A stretch of 64,000 nt of DNA from CAZSSH01 sp964609825 (GCA_964609825.1 CAZSSH010000004.1:555589-619588); one strand, 5' to 3'; positions 8,614-18,057 are shown, counted from the stretch's first letter. Notes: a model not told the origin generated them from the sequence alone. Made by a program: numbers and translations.

Positions 8614-8672
8614 AATATAATCATAAAATGATCATATTTCAAATTAAAAATCATAAATAATCATAAAATGAT
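8614..8672 (-). promoter_or_regulatory. Promoter with two identical palindromic operators (dehydrogenase operon)
   Basis: Minus-strand -35 TTGAAA (8637-8642) and -10 TATATT (8614-8619) are 17 bp apart. The perfect palindrome ATCAT-AAA-ATGAT fills most of the spacer (8620-8632) and recurs exactly 40 bp upstream (8660-8672). Sites in the promoter spacer plus one about four helical turns away suggest looping or cooperative repression. The DeoR protein encoded at 4804-5610 is the nearest candidate. Confidence 0.65.
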
Positions 8673-8700
8673 TTAAAATAAATCATTGAGATTGCGAACA

Positions 8701-8731
8701 AAAAAAAGCTCCGGCAAAAACTTGCCGGAGC
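8701..8731 (-). terminator. Rho-independent terminator after the symporter gene
   Basis: The 10-bp stem GCTCCGGCAA (8708-8717)/TTGCCGGAGC (8722-8731) has a 4-nt loop and is followed on the minus strand by seven Ts (8701-8707). It ends the sodium:solute symporter transcript just before the dehydrogenase operon's promoter. Confidence 0.88.
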
Positions 8732-8746
8732 CGGAGTGAGTAATGT

Positions 8747-11020
8747 TTACTCGGTGATGTCGTCCTCGACCTGACCGTTGTCGTTGGGGTCGACTTGACG
8801 CGCGGCAAGGTCAATAAAGAGTCGCCGGGTGTCGATGATTCCGCCGGTCATAAACCAGACGGTCGAGATGAGGCCGATGCAGCCGGGGACGATAAGGGAA
8901 ACAATAAAGAAGTAATTGTTCCACCAACTGTTGGGCCAGGGGCTGAAGTAGTTCCAGATGACTACGGCCACAAAGGTGCCGAGGAGCTGGTAGACGATGG
9001 TGTAGCCAAAGAGCGCCCAGGCGATCGCTTTGTCGCCGGTGGTGTACTCGGAGTTGATCCCGATCAATTTGGAGAACACGTTTTTGAGCGTCCAGGGCTC
9101 TTTGACCAACGCCGGGCCGTCGCTGTACTTGCCGCGGTGCAGCAGTTTGTCGAGGTCATAGGGCTTATAGGTCAAATAGGAGCCGATGATGTAACTACCG
9201 ATGGACAGCATCATCGAGATAAAGAAAATCTCAAAGGAGTTGATCGGGAATTTCACGGGATCCATTTCCCAGTGGACCCACGGCTCCAGAGGCGAGCTTA
9301 CCGTAATCAGGAAGGTGTTGAGCGGGGTGACCCAGCCCGTCGACTCTAAAAACGGATAGATGTGCAGTGCCCACTGACGCTGGAAAATTAAGCCCAGCAA
9401 CGAAGTACCCGAGCCGAAAATGATCGCGCACCACGCCCCCGTCAGGTTGCCGAAACGGGTGTAGAGGCCGAAAATCATGATCGGACCCGCACCACCCAGC
9501 CACAAGGCGCACATAATCGTGACAAACATGTTGATGTAGTCCAATTGCGAGAAAAACAAGGCTACGATCAAAAAGAAGATAGCCACGCCGAGTGAAGTAA
9601 AGCGCAACAGCCGCAAATGCTCTTTGCTGGTCAAGCGCCGTTTGTAAAAGGGCAGGATCATGTCTTGCACGATGCAACCGGTGGCGTTAAAGATACGCGC
9701 ATCGTCGGTTGAAATCAACAGCATGACCATCAGGAGGCAAAATACCCCGGTAAGCCCCACCGGCAGAATGTTGCTCAAGACCACTGGCATCATCATTTGC
9801 TGATACAGTGTGCGGTATTGCTGGAATGCATAACGGCCCTCGGGCGAGTCGCCGAGCGCTTCGCGGACCGTGTCAAAATAACGGGTGTCAAGATTTTGCT
9901 TTTGCGAGAGCTTGGGGCTGGTGCCGATCACATGTTGGTCCTCGGGCAAAGCACGGACTTTGTCGATGACTTTTTCGTAAGTGGCTTTGTCGGCGACAAC
10001 GCCGGAGAGTACCCGGTCGGAGAGCTGTTGGCGCAACTCGTTGTTGGTGACTTTAAAGTTGTTCTTTTCATCATGCTTGGCGAAGTTGCCGCTGTTCATG
10101 AATACGATCACCACGATGGCAACCAAAAGGATCATGATAAAGGCGAAACCGTTACGCCAGGAGCCGAGAATCCCGGCCATTTTTTGCTCGTGCGGAGTGC
10201 GTCCGGCGTTGCTGGTGTCGTTGCCGATCCAGCTGGCGCGGTTCATAATCGTACTCGTGACGGTGACCAGCAAGGCGAACATGTTAAAGTCGCGCAGCTG
10301 CGAAACGTCATACGGGTTCATAAAGCTTTGGTGCTCGGTACGGTCCCAGAGGATCGGCGAAATGTCGACGTTCCACGAGAATTTGAGCAAAATAAAGCCG
10401 ACAATCATCACAAAGATCGGGTAGGCGAGCAGCATCTGGACGCTGTCGGTGATCAAAAGAGAAATACGTCCGGCCGGCCAAATGAGCAGCATAGCCAGCG
10501 TGAGGCACATCGTCACCACGATCGCGTAGCACGGCAGCCCGATGCCGAAAATCATGATTTTATGCGGCAAGCCGAGGTAATAAATAAAGAAGTTGGCGGC
10601 AATCGCCGGTCCGATGGCGTTGGTCACCATTTCGGAGATGGTACTCACGGCGGCGGTGACGATACGGAAGGTCTTGCTGCCGTAACGCAACTCGATGAAT
10701 TGCCCCTTGGACAAACTGCGCGTTTCGCGCCAGCGGTAGGTGCAATAACCGGTCAAAGCCAAGACAATCCCGATGGGGGCAATGATATTGCTCCAAAAGC
10801 TGATGCCGAACCCGGTCTGATAATTTTGCTCGCTCCCCGCGACCAGGGTGATGACCGACAGCCCGGAGGCCAGGTCGCCCACTGAGATCACATAGCGTCC
10901 GCATACCCGCCCGGCGGCCAAAAAGTCCACCGCGCTGCGGGCGAATCGACCGGAGTAAAAGGCCGTCCAGATGATCCCGGCCAGCGGAATCAGTACGATG
11001 AGCCAATCAATCCAACTCAT
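8747..11020 (-). CDS. Sodium:solute symporter (SSS family)
   Basis: 757 residues with about 13 or more hydrophobic segments. The N-terminus (SWIDWLIVLIPLAG..FYSGRFARSAVDFLAAGR) and the following GDLASGLSVITLVAG block are typical of the SSS fold. It should import a sugar, polyol or related solute with sodium. A soluble insert of about 90 residues (roughly 320-410, containing KVTNNELRQQLSDRV) makes it longer than the usual 500-600 residues. SD AAGAGGAGA precedes ATG 11020. It is the only obvious transporter in the window and lies downstream of the GH2 operon, separated by a long hairpin; partial read-through is possible. Confidence 0.9.
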   Translation of the reverse strand: MSWIDWLIVLIPLAGIIWTAFYSGRFARSAVDFLAAGRVCGRYVISVGDLASGLSVITLVAGSEQNYQTGFGISFWSNIIAPIGIVLALTGYCTYRWRETRSLSKGQFIELRYGSKTFRIVTAAVSTISEMVTNAIGPAIAANFFIYYLGLPHKIMIFGIGLPCYAIVVTMCLTLAMLLIWPAGRISLLITDSVQMLLAYPIFVMIVGFILLKFSWNVDISPILWDRTEHQSFMNPYDVSQLRDFNMFALLVTVTSTIMNRASWIGNDTSNAGRTPHEQKMAGILGSWRNGFAFIMILLVAIVVIVFMNSGNFAKHDEKNNFKVTNNELRQQLSDRVLSGVVADKATYEKVIDKVRALPEDQHVIGTSPKLSQKQNLDTRYFDTVREALGDSPEGRYAFQQYRTLYQQMMMPVVLSNILPVGLTGVFCLLMVMLLISTDDARIFNATGCIVQDMILPFYKRRLTSKEHLRLLRFTSLGVAIFFLIVALFFSQLDYINMFVTIMCALWLGGAGPIMIFGLYTRFGNLTGAWCAIIFGSGTSLLGLIFQRQWALHIYPFLESTGWVTPLNTFLITVSSPLEPWVHWEMDPVKFPINSFEIFFISMMLSIGSYIIGSYLTYKPYDLDKLLHRGKYSDGPALVKEPWTLKNVFSKLIGINSEYTTGDKAIAWALFGYTIVYQLLGTFVAVVIWNYFSPWPNSWWNNYFFIVSLIVPGCIGLISTVWFMTGGIIDTRRLFIDLAARQVDPNDNGQVEDDITE

Positions 11021-11331
11021 GAAATTCTCTCCTCTTGTTTTTTGTTAACTGTTTATTTGTGGTTATGGATTTCAAACAAAAATAAAAAAGGCCATGCGGA
11101 CAAAGTCGTTGCCCAAACAAAACATTGTTTGTTTCGGCAGCGGCTTGCCCCGCATGGCGTTTTAAACAAAATGGTTATTCAACTTCTCCGCATCCGTCGC
11201 TTGAGATTAAAAAATATGTTTTAATCTACACCCGCAACCGGACAATGTCAAGTAAAAAAACGGACAAAACGACGATCTTTTCTCATCTTTTTTTAACAAA
11301 AAATGTTCATCAAACCGCCCGGGGCGTTTTT
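11021..11331. other. 311-bp intergenic region between GH2-like and symporter genes
   Basis: It contains the long hairpin at 11091-11158, the symporter ribosome-binding site near 11030, and a weak GC-rich dyad close to the GH2 stop codon (about 11313-11331). No consensus promoter for the symporter is visible and there is no credible small gene. Confidence 0.5.
11080..11162 (-). terminator. Long three-tier hairpin with T-tract, probable terminator or 3'-UTR element of the GH2 operon
   Basis: The 9-bp perfect arms GCCATGCGG (11091-11099) and CCGCATGGC (11150-11158) enclose a second imperfect 9-bp stem and an AAACAAA/TTTGTTT inner stem, about 68 bp in all. On the minus strand it is followed by CTTTTTTATTTTT. 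It lies about 170 nt past the GH2 stop codon and just upstream of the symporter gene, so it may terminate or process that transcript. Confidence 0.6.
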
Positions 11332-14300
11332 TTACCAGTGCTGATAACGATACGGGTCGTCATTGGCGAGGACATCGTTAACATAATAGGATTGGGGGTA
11401 ACGGTTTTTGCCGCCGCCCTGCTCAAGATAATCAAGCAGCGGACTCTCGGAGCGGATGCCCTGATCGGTCAAAAGCGTCCGCAGCGTCCGGTACATTTTT
11501 AGTTTGGTCAGCCGCAAGTGGACTTTGCTTTGGTCATCGATCAAATCCGGGCGGATCTGGAAATAAATTTTGCCGTCAATTTGGGTCAATACCGGAGAGT
11601 CGCCGGGCAAGAGCGGTATTTCGAGTTCGCCACGGCAATACAAATCGCCCGAGTTGATTGCCGCAAAGGCGGGATTCGCGGAGGAAAACACGCAGTTGGA
11701 GTATTTCCCCATTTGGGTTGCCTTGGTCGTACGTCCGACGTTGACGGCGGCTTCAGCGGAGCCGCAGCTCACGGTTTTGCCTGCCGGGTCGGCAGGGACA
11801 TGGAGCAGATTTAAGAGTTTGGCGGCATCGTCGTCGAGGCCGTTGGCACCGGTCAGCTTGGCCGCGGGTGTATTTTCGAGGTACTTGACCAGCTGATTGG
11901 CAAGCAACAGCCCGGCCGGATCGGCGGCGGTGCGGCCGCTGAGATCATATTGACAAAAGAGAATGCGGCCGTTGCCGTCAAAAAATTCGAGCAACGGCGT
12001 ATATTGGAGATCAAAGCCGCACTCAGCGAGCGGCCGAAAGTTGCCGATATGGGGTTTCTCAATAACTACACTCGCGACCGCGTTGGTGTTCCCCCATTTC
12101 CATACGTGTTTATTTTTGAACCCGTGAAAATCAACCATCGCCTGCGGCGCCATGCCGTAGGGGAATTCGCTGTAATACAGCGGAAACGCTTCCAGTAAAG
12201 TTGAGTTTCCGCGCCAAAAAGCAAGCGCGTTGTCGGGGATGTCCTTGAGCGCCGGGTGACTCATGGTCTGCCAGCTCTGACGCGGCGCCGGGTCGGCGGT
12301 GCGGAAGCCGAAGCGGTCGCGCAGTGTTTGCGTCGTTTGCTCCAACACGAGGAGATTGAGCCCGTTTTTGACTTTGGCGGCGAGGCCCGGAAAATTCTGG
12401 TCTTTGACGCTCTCGCGGCCGAAAATTAAAACTTTGGCATCGGCGGGAAGTTGGCCGGGATCGGTGACCGGGGTAAATTTGACTTGCGCAAGGTTGAGCA
12501 TTGCAGCGCTCAAATTGGCCGGGTCATAAAGATAAGCACTTTGGGCATTGGGCGAAGGCGGCGGCAAAACGGCAAAAGCAACGCGGTCGGTGCGCAGCGC
12601 TTCGCCGTCGGCAAAGAAATCGACCGACAGCAACAATTGACCTCGGGTGAAGTCGTTTGGCAGATCAAATTTCCAGCCTTGGCGCATGACCTCGCCGGGC
12701 GGCACCGTGAGCGTGATTTCACCTTTGGCCAATTGGCCGAGCGACCATTTGCCGATGATGGTTCGCGTTTGATTGGTGTCGTTGATCCCGACAAAGGTGC
12801 GGCGGACGGTTTCGCCGGGCCGGAAATTGCTCTCCGCGGCGGTCGGATGCTCAGGAGGACCGGCGACAAAGGCGTATACGGGAGCGTAGCACTCTTTGAT
12901 CGCGTCATACAACGGTGTCCGGTGCATGTACTTTTGGATATAATCGTCGTTAAACGAAAAAGCCGAGCCGGGGATGCCGATGTCGGGGTGAATGCCCGGT
13001 GTTTGCAGCTTTGTCCAGTCGGTCGGGCGCAAAAAATAATCTTTAACGGGGCGGGCGCCCGGGTTGTACGCGATCAGCTGCGGATCAAAGGGAATGGTGC
13101 CCGACAGCTCCTGCATGCGGAAATACGGCACCAGCGCACGGATGCGCGCCGCCTGGGTGGTGATGAAATTTTGCTCAATCACCGGCTCGTTGCGGTCGTT
13201 GTCATAAAAGAAGCCGTGGGTGTAGCGGGGGAGGCGGCCTTCCTCTTTAAGTTGGGAAATTTGATCGACATGAGCGGCGTATTTTTGCGTTGCGGGCCAC
13301 AAATCGTAGGCTTTTTCGCCAAGGGTGATGGCACTGTACTCCATCGGCATGGGTTGCATTGTGTCAAACGGGATATTGCGCTCGCCGGGGTGCGGGGTAT
13401 TGGTGCGGTGAGCGGTGAAGCTTGCCGTCCACGGGATGCCCCATTCGGCGTAAAAGAGTGGCTTGCTGCCGTCTTTGACCCATGCGCTCAAATGTTCGCG
13501 CTGCTCCATCTCCTCGTCAAAACCGTAATAAGGGTACACCGAGATTATTTTACCGATGCTGCCGCCCCCCAGATGGGTGACGATGCGGCTGGAGTCCAGA
13601 TTGCTGATGTAGTCATCGGTGAGCATGGTACCGAGTTTGACTTTGTTCCAAAAGTCGGTTTTGGTCGGGGGGTACTGATCGGCGCCGGTAAAATTGGCCG
13701 GATTGAGCGACTCAATGTAGTGTGCCGTCCCCTGATCGGTGGCCCAAAATAGAATTGACGGATGATTGTACCATTTGCGGACGATGGTGCCGACTGTTTT
13801 TTTCCAATTTTGCCAGGCTTGGAAATCCGCTTCCTGCGCCCGGATGCGCGGGAGCTGAAACATGATCGGCATCCCGGCGCGGTCGGCGGCGCGAACCATG
13901 CTGTCGAGGTAGTAGCTTAACCGTGAATTGTAATCATAAATCGAGAATTTGATCAGGTTAAAGCCGCCGTTGCGCATATTTTTGATGAAATCATTGACCG
14001 CCTCATCCGAGGTGTTGGCAAAACTGCGGCCATATTCGCGGTAATATTCGCCGTTAAAATGCACCTTGCGGCCGTTGAGCATGAAATATTTGCCCTCGGT
14101 GTAAAATTCGCGGAATCCGAAAATCTGCCCCAATCCGGCATCAACTGTTACGCCGTCCTTGGTCTTGAGTGTCAGGTGCATAGTGTAGCAATTGCCCGCG
14201 TCAATGTCCCAGTATACCGGGTCGGCCCACGGCCAGACAAATGTGATTTCGCCGCCGGTTGTCGCTGCCGGATCAAAAACCGGAGAGTGAAATACTTTGT

Positions 14301-15783
14301 CCGGCTGCCCGGCAAGGCTGAATTTAGCCTCGACAAAATATTGCGTGTCCGGTTTTAAATCCTTGAAGGCGATTTTGGCGGTGAGGTTGTGACTGCGAAA
14401 AGAAGGGATCAGCGTACTTTGGACGATTTGGGTGCCGGTGCCGCGGGACTCCAAGGTGACATCCCCGGCGAGTCCGCGCGGGCCGCTGCCGGCGGCGATG
14501 CCGGGGGTAAATACCCGTACCGTGAGAGTGTTGACTTGGTCAAATTTGACGAGATTGGTAATGTTGGTGACTCCTCCCGGCCAAAAGAGTTCGCCCGCGT
14601 ATCGGCGGTTGACATAAATTTTGCAACGCTGCTCGACATCGCGCAGATTGACAAAAATTTCCCGGTTTTGCCAAGCGGCGGGGACGGTAAAGGTACGCTC
14701 ATACCAGGCGTCTTTGACTTGATCAAAGCCGATTTCCTGACCGAGGTTAAAATTGCGGTAGTGCCAGTTGCCGCGATCCGGATCAATTTTGCCCAACACC
14801 TCCTGCCAGCCGGGCGCGGAAAAAGGGATAAACGCGTACGGATTGTGCCCCCAACGATGGCTGGCCGGCCAACCGCCCGGGACTTTGAGGTAGCCCCATG
14901 CGCTGTTGTCGCGGGGGAGCTCTTGACCGTCGTCGGTCCAGACCGGACGAAATTTCCAAAGCCCGTTGAGGTAAATTTCGCCGCGGGTGGCGGTTTCACT
15001 TTGCTCGGCATTGGCGAGCGCCCAGTCGGCCACGACTCCGGCCGGTAAAATGGCGTCGGTCAAGTCTTTGGGGGGAGTCAGCGGTGACTCGACGGTCGCC
15101 GGAAGGGCCGGTTTGGTCGCCGCCGCGGGAGTGTTTGCCGCCGGCCGGCCGGCTCCTTTTTGCGCTTTTTGCAACAGCTCGACTTCGGCTGGGAGCGAGG
15201 AGGATTGCGCCGCCGGTTTGGCCGGGGCGGTGGCGGGATCGGCCGCCTCGAGGTTTTCGAAGTAAACTGTCCCGGTGGCGGGTGCATTTTCGCTGGTCAG
15301 GACCAGCGCGACAGCGCGCACGGGAAGATCGATTTCACCATTTTTATCACCGCCCCATTTGGTCGCGTATTTGAGTTCTCCGGTTGGAAATACCAAGGTT
15401 TTCCACTCTCCGTTGCCGGAGTATTTGGTCGTCCATTGAAATGTTTCAGCGTTGGCATCACGCAGCCGCAATGAGACGGTGAGCGGGTGGTCCGCCTTGA
15501 CCAAAAGGGTGATTTGTTTGGGAATTGCGGTCAGCTCGAGGGTACGGCTGAACTCTGCCGCGCTTTTAGCCTCAGGGAGAGTGTAGTTGATTTTTGCCGT
15601 ATAGCCGCCGGTGTGGATAACATCGTTGCTGACGGCAAAGTCGGCGGCGGCGCCGTCGGCGAAAAAGCCTTTTTTCCAGTCTTTGGCGGCCGGATTTTCA
15701 AACCCGTCCAAGAGTCCGGCCGGCAGTGTAGGCAACCCGCAAAACAAATTGAGCGCGGTTAAGATAGCAGCTAAATAACGCAT
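11332..15783 (-). CDS. Giant secreted glycoside hydrolase family 2-like enzyme
   Basis: 1483 residues. A signal peptide (about residues 1-22) is followed by a carbohydrate-binding-like beta domain (about 22-180) and a Pro/Ala-rich linker. The GH2 sugar-binding domain (about 260-420, with W-x-F-R-x-V-W and the WYERTFTVPAAW segment), Ig-like domain and TIM barrel from about 560 come next. A long C-terminal region of unknown fold (about 850-1483) follows. The nucleophile is seen in FYAEWG (E780). Where GH2 enzymes have W-S-x-x-N-E, this one reads FWATDQG (D683), so the acid/base Glu seems absent. It is the last gene of a pseudopilin-HAD-isomerase-GH2 operon and overlaps the isomerase by 13 bp. 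Confidence 0.82.
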   Translation of the reverse strand: MRYLAAILTALNLFCGLPTLPAGLLDGFENPAAKDWKKGFFADGAAADFAVSNDVIHTGGYTAKINYTLPEAKSAAEFSRTLELTAIPKQITLLVKADHPLTVSLRLRDANAETFQWTTKYSGNGEWKTLVFPTGELKYATKWGGDKNGEIDLPVRAVALVLTSENAPATGTVYFENLEAADPATAPAKPAAQSSSLPAEVELLQKAQKGAGRPAANTPAAATKPALPATVESPLTPPKDLTDAILPAGVVADWALANAEQSETATRGEIYLNGLWKFRPVWTDDGQELPRDNSAWGYLKVPGGWPASHRWGHNPYAFIPFSAPGWQEVLGKIDPDRGNWHYRNFNLGQEIGFDQVKDAWYERTFTVPAAWQNREIFVNLRDVEQRCKIYVNRRYAGELFWPGGVTNITNLVKFDQVNTLTVRVFTPGIAAGSGPRGLAGDVTLESRGTGTQIVQSTLIPSFRSHNLTAKIAFKDLKPDTQYFVEAKFSLAGQPDKVFHSPVFDPAATTGGEITFVWPWADPVYWDIDAGNCYTMHLTLKTKDGVTVDAGLGQIFGFREFYTEGKYFMLNGRKVHFNGEYYREYGRSFANTSDEAVNDFIKNMRNGGFNLIKFSIYDYNSRLSYYLDSMVRAADRAGMPIMFQLPRIRAQEADFQAWQNWKKTVGTIVRKWYNHPSILFWATDQGTAHYIESLNPANFTGADQYPPTKTDFWNKVKLGTMLTDDYISNLDSSRIVTHLGGGSIGKIISVYPYYGFDEEMEQREHLSAWVKDGSKPLFYAEWGIPWTASFTAHRTNTPHPGERNIPFDTMQPMPMEYSAITLGEKAYDLWPATQKYAAHVDQISQLKEEGRLPRYTHGFFYDNDRNEPVIEQNFITTQAARIRALVPYFRMQELSGTIPFDPQLIAYNPGARPVKDYFLRPTDWTKLQTPGIHPDIGIPGSAFSFNDDYIQKYMHRTPLYDAIKECYAPVYAFVAGPPEHPTAAESNFRPGETVRRTFVGINDTNQTRTIIGKWSLGQLAKGEITLTVPPGEVMRQGWKFDLPNDFTRGQLLLSVDFFADGEALRTDRVAFAVLPPPSPNAQSAYLYDPANLSAAMLNLAQVKFTPVTDPGQLPADAKVLIFGRESVKDQNFPGLAAKVKNGLNLLVLEQTTQTLRDRFGFRTADPAPRQSWQTMSHPALKDIPDNALAFWRGNSTLLEAFPLYYSEFPYGMAPQAMVDFHGFKNKHVWKWGNTNAVASVVIEKPHIGNFRPLAECGFDLQYTPLLEFFDGNGRILFCQYDLSGRTAADPAGLLLANQLVKYLENTPAAKLTGANGLDDDAAKLLNLLHVPADPAGKTVSCGSAEAAVNVGRTTKATQMGKYSNCVFSSANPAFAAINSGDLYCRGELEIPLLPGDSPVLTQIDGKIYFQIRPDLIDDQSKVHLRLTKLKMYRTLRTLLTDQGIRSESPLLDYLEQGGGKNRYPQSYYVNDVLANDDPYRYQHW

Positions 15784-16727
15784 GAGATATCATTTCCTTT
15801 TTGATTTTGAGTCAACGTATTCCAAAAGGTTTGCACCCGGATAATCTCCTTGGGGTTTTTGATGTTCACCTCAAAACCGACGCTGTAACGGTAATTTACC
15901 CTCAGGAGCTCCCGGATGATTTGCGGCCAGTCCACCGTGCCCAGATCGGGGAGCAGATGCTCGTCGCTGTCGGGGGTGCTGGGGACGAAGCCTTGGTCCG
16001 GCAGCCCGGCCGGCCGGCCGTGATTGTCGTGAAAATGAGTGGCAAAAAGTTTTTTCCCCATCATTTTGATCCATTGACCGCAGTCCTCGCCGAATACGTG
16101 CGCATGACCGCTGTCCATACAATACCCCAGATTGTCCTTGTTTGCAAGCGCAATCAATTCGGAAAGCGCCCGCATGTCGGCAGCAGCCTCAAAGCGTCCC
16201 AGATTTTCGAGCGCAAGATTGATCCCGTGCCGTGCCGCCGTGTCTGCCATATCAGCCAGGTTGGCGGCCATGGTCGCCATGACGGCTTCGCGGCCGTGAC
16301 GTTGGCACCAAAGCTCAAACAAGGCATAATCTTCGCGCGCCGATTTTCCGCTGATTTTGAGCGCCGGATGGATGACCAGCGCTTCGGGGCGCAGGAGTGC
16401 GCATACTTCGACGGTTTGTTGCATGATTTCCCGGATATGATTTTGGCTCTTGCCCGGCTCCTCCATATTTTTTTGGATAAGATGGATGGAACTTACGGTC
16501 ATTTGACAAACCTTGAGCATGGCGGAAAATTCTCTGACCCAGTCTGCCATGTCAAAGTCGGCTTTTTCGATGAACTGAATGGAGCCGGTCATCACCGAAC
16601 GCACGTTTTGTGATTGCAGCATTTGGAGTTTTGCCGCAATGTTTGTCGCGGTTTCGCGATGCAGCATTTGGCCGTCCCAAGTGATGAAATCACAGGGAAA
16701 CGATAAGTTGCAATTGCATTGTTTCAT
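15771..16727 (-). CDS. Sugar phosphate isomerase/epimerase-like TIM-barrel protein
   Basis: 318 residues of the xylose-isomerase-like TIM-barrel superfamily. Metal-site blocks are ALENLGRF (Glu), YCMDSGHAHVFG (Asp/His), THFHDNHG (His) and VGFEVNIK (Glu). It likely isomerises or epimerises a sugar released by the GH2-like enzyme encoded just downstream. Its ATG overlaps the HAD gene's stop codon (ATGA at 16724-16727) and its end overlaps the GH2 start by 13 bp, so all are co-translated from one mRNA. It has no signal peptide and is presumably cytoplasmic. Confidence 0.82.
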   Translation of the reverse strand: MKQCNCNLSFPCDFITWDGQMLHRETATNIAAKLQMLQSQNVRSVMTGSIQFIEKADFDMADWVREFSAMLKVCQMTVSSIHLIQKNMEEPGKSQNHIREIMQQTVEVCALLRPEALVIHPALKISGKSAREDYALFELWCQRHGREAVMATMAANLADMADTAARHGINLALENLGRFEAAADMRALSELIALANKDNLGYCMDSGHAHVFGEDCGQWIKMMGKKLFATHFHDNHGRPAGLPDQGFVPSTPDSDEHLLPDLGTVDWPQIIRELLRVNYRYSVGFEVNIKNPKEIIRVQTFWNTLTQNQKGNDISCVI

Positions 16728-17395
16728 CGCGTTTGCTCCAAATAGTCGGCCACATCGCCGAAATTGCGGACGCCGCGGATTCCCGGCGCGACTTGAGTGT
16801 CGTGCATCAAAAAAGTGAGGGGAATTCCTGCTTGCCGGGGGATCGCCGCATCGTCGCGCAGGTTGTCGCCGACCACCGCCAGTGTCGCCGGGTCAAGCTT
16901 GAGTTCGGCAATGACCCGTTGCCAGTAAATTTCCTCCCATTTCATTGCCTTGACTTCGGAGCAGCCAAAAAAACGGTCGATGCAAGCTGCCGGGTCGTTG
17001 AGTCCGGCCAGTCGCAGTTTGTGCAAAATCCCCGAGTAACCGTTGTTGCTGGTGATGCATAACTTTATATTGAGGCGGCGCAGCCGCTCAAGGTTGCGGC
17101 CCAAATCAGCGTCAACCGGCTCCAGAATCTTTTGCTCCGCCGCCAAAGCATAAGACCAGAAGTCATCGGGTGAAATTCCGAGCTCATGCATAAAATCTTC
17201 CCACACCCACCAGCGGATATTATTTTTGACTTTGATGACGGCCTGCTCAAAATCGGTCGGACTCATTTGGTTTTGAGTAGTGGCGTAGTCTTTGAGCACC
17301 CAAAACAAACTGCCGGTATCGTGAATGCCCTGATAAGTATCCGCAAAGCGGATCACGGTATTGTCAATATCGATCAAAAGGGCGCGGACGTTCAT
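16724..17395 (-). CDS. HAD-superfamily hydrolase (phosphatase-like)
   Basis: 223 residues. The HAD motifs are present: LLIDIDNT (nucleophile D9 and acid D11), ITSN (motif II), a Lys in KAMKWEEIY (motif III) and VVGDNLRDD (motif IV). An alpha-helical cap lies between motifs I and II. It is probably a small phosphatase acting on a phosphorylated sugar or related metabolite. It overlaps its neighbours on both sides by 4 bp (ATGA) within the pseudopilin-HAD-isomerase-GH2 operon, so it likely serves the same pathway. The substrate cannot be told from sequence. Confidence 0.88.
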   Translation of the reverse strand: MNVRALLIDIDNTVIRFADTYQGIHDTGSLFWVLKDYATTQNQMSPTDFEQAVIKVKNNIRWWVWEDFMHELGISPDDFWSYALAAEQKILEPVDADLGRNLERLRRLNIKLCITSNNGYSGILHKLRLAGLNDPAACIDRFFGCSEVKAMKWEEIYWQRVIAELKLDPATLAVVGDNLRDDAAIPRQAGIPLTFLMHDTQVAPGIRGVRNFGDVADYLEQTR

Positions 17396-18057
17396 TTTTT
17401 GTATTCCGATACTTTGGCTGTGACGGTATTGTAGCTTGCGGCATTCACATGGCCGTCAAAATAAACCTGGCTCAAGGCCTGATCGCCCTGATGGGAGAAG
17501 CGGATCGAGTCATTGGTCGAGGGAAGCGGCCAGCCGCTCAGATAGGAGTTAAAGTAATTGTACCCCGGCTTGGTGTCGGCAAAAAATACTTTGCGCGCCG
17601 GAGTCTTTATTTGTTTAAAGCTCATATTGGCATAGACTTGACTTACTCCGTAATCGCCGACGCCGTAACTCGGGTTGGCGGTCCGGTCACCGGGGCATTT
17701 GATGACGCTGGGACGGGTGTTGGCCACGGTGGTGTTGTTTTTGGGCATCAAATTGAGGTAACTTTGCAGCAGCACATACCATGCCCCGGCTTTGTTGTAA
17801 CCGTAATCGGTGCCGTCAAGTTTGGTAAAGGGGATCATGGCTCGGTTGTTGTCGCCGTACATGATAGCGGCGGTGCCGATGCTCTTAAGGTTGCCGAGAC
17901 AGGCGGTTTGTTTGGCTTTGTCGCGCGCTTTGTTGAGAGCGGGCAGCAGCATGGATGCCAAAATGGCGATGATGGCAATCACCACCAGTAGCTCAATCAA
18001 TGTAAAAAAGCTTTTTGATCTTGTCGATTTAACCCGACTGTTGACAGATAATTTCAT
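17392..18057 (-). CDS. Type II secretion/type IV pilin-like pseudopilin (H-X-DG type)
   Basis: About 221 residues. A positively charged start is followed by KSFFTLIELLVVIAIIAI, a prepilin leader and helix with Glu at +5 but no Gly at -1. The body has the C-x2-NLKSIG segment, and the tail carries the DG-box (SHQGDQALSQVYFDGH). Two in-frame ATGs stand side by side (18060 and 18057); the second has better spacing to GGAGG. It is the first gene of the operon leading to the GH2-like enzyme, behind a strong promoter with an operator. There is no regulator gene in this operon, unlike the other three pseudopilin units. Confidence 0.88.
   Translation of the reverse strand: MKLSVNSRVKSTRSKSFFTLIELLVVIAIIAILASMLLPALNKARDKAKQTACLGNLKSIGTAAIMYGDNNRAMIPFTKLDGTDYGYNKAGAWYVLLQSYLNLMPKNNTTVANTRPSVIKCPGDRTANPSYGVGDYGVSQVYANMSFKQIKTPARKVFFADTKPGYNYFNSYLSGWPLPSTNDSIRFSHQGDQALSQVYFDGHVNAASYNTVTAKVSEYKK

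Noticed and set aside
9797..10885. 362-codon plus-strand frame opposite the symporter gene
   Set aside because: It is the reverse complement of membrane helices and gives a His/Asp/Gly-rich translation with no known family.
12451..13752. 433-codon plus-strand frame opposite the GH2-like gene
   Set aside because: It is antisense to the GH2 barrel with its conserved YAEWG and sugar-binding domains; no ribosome-binding site or domain in this frame.
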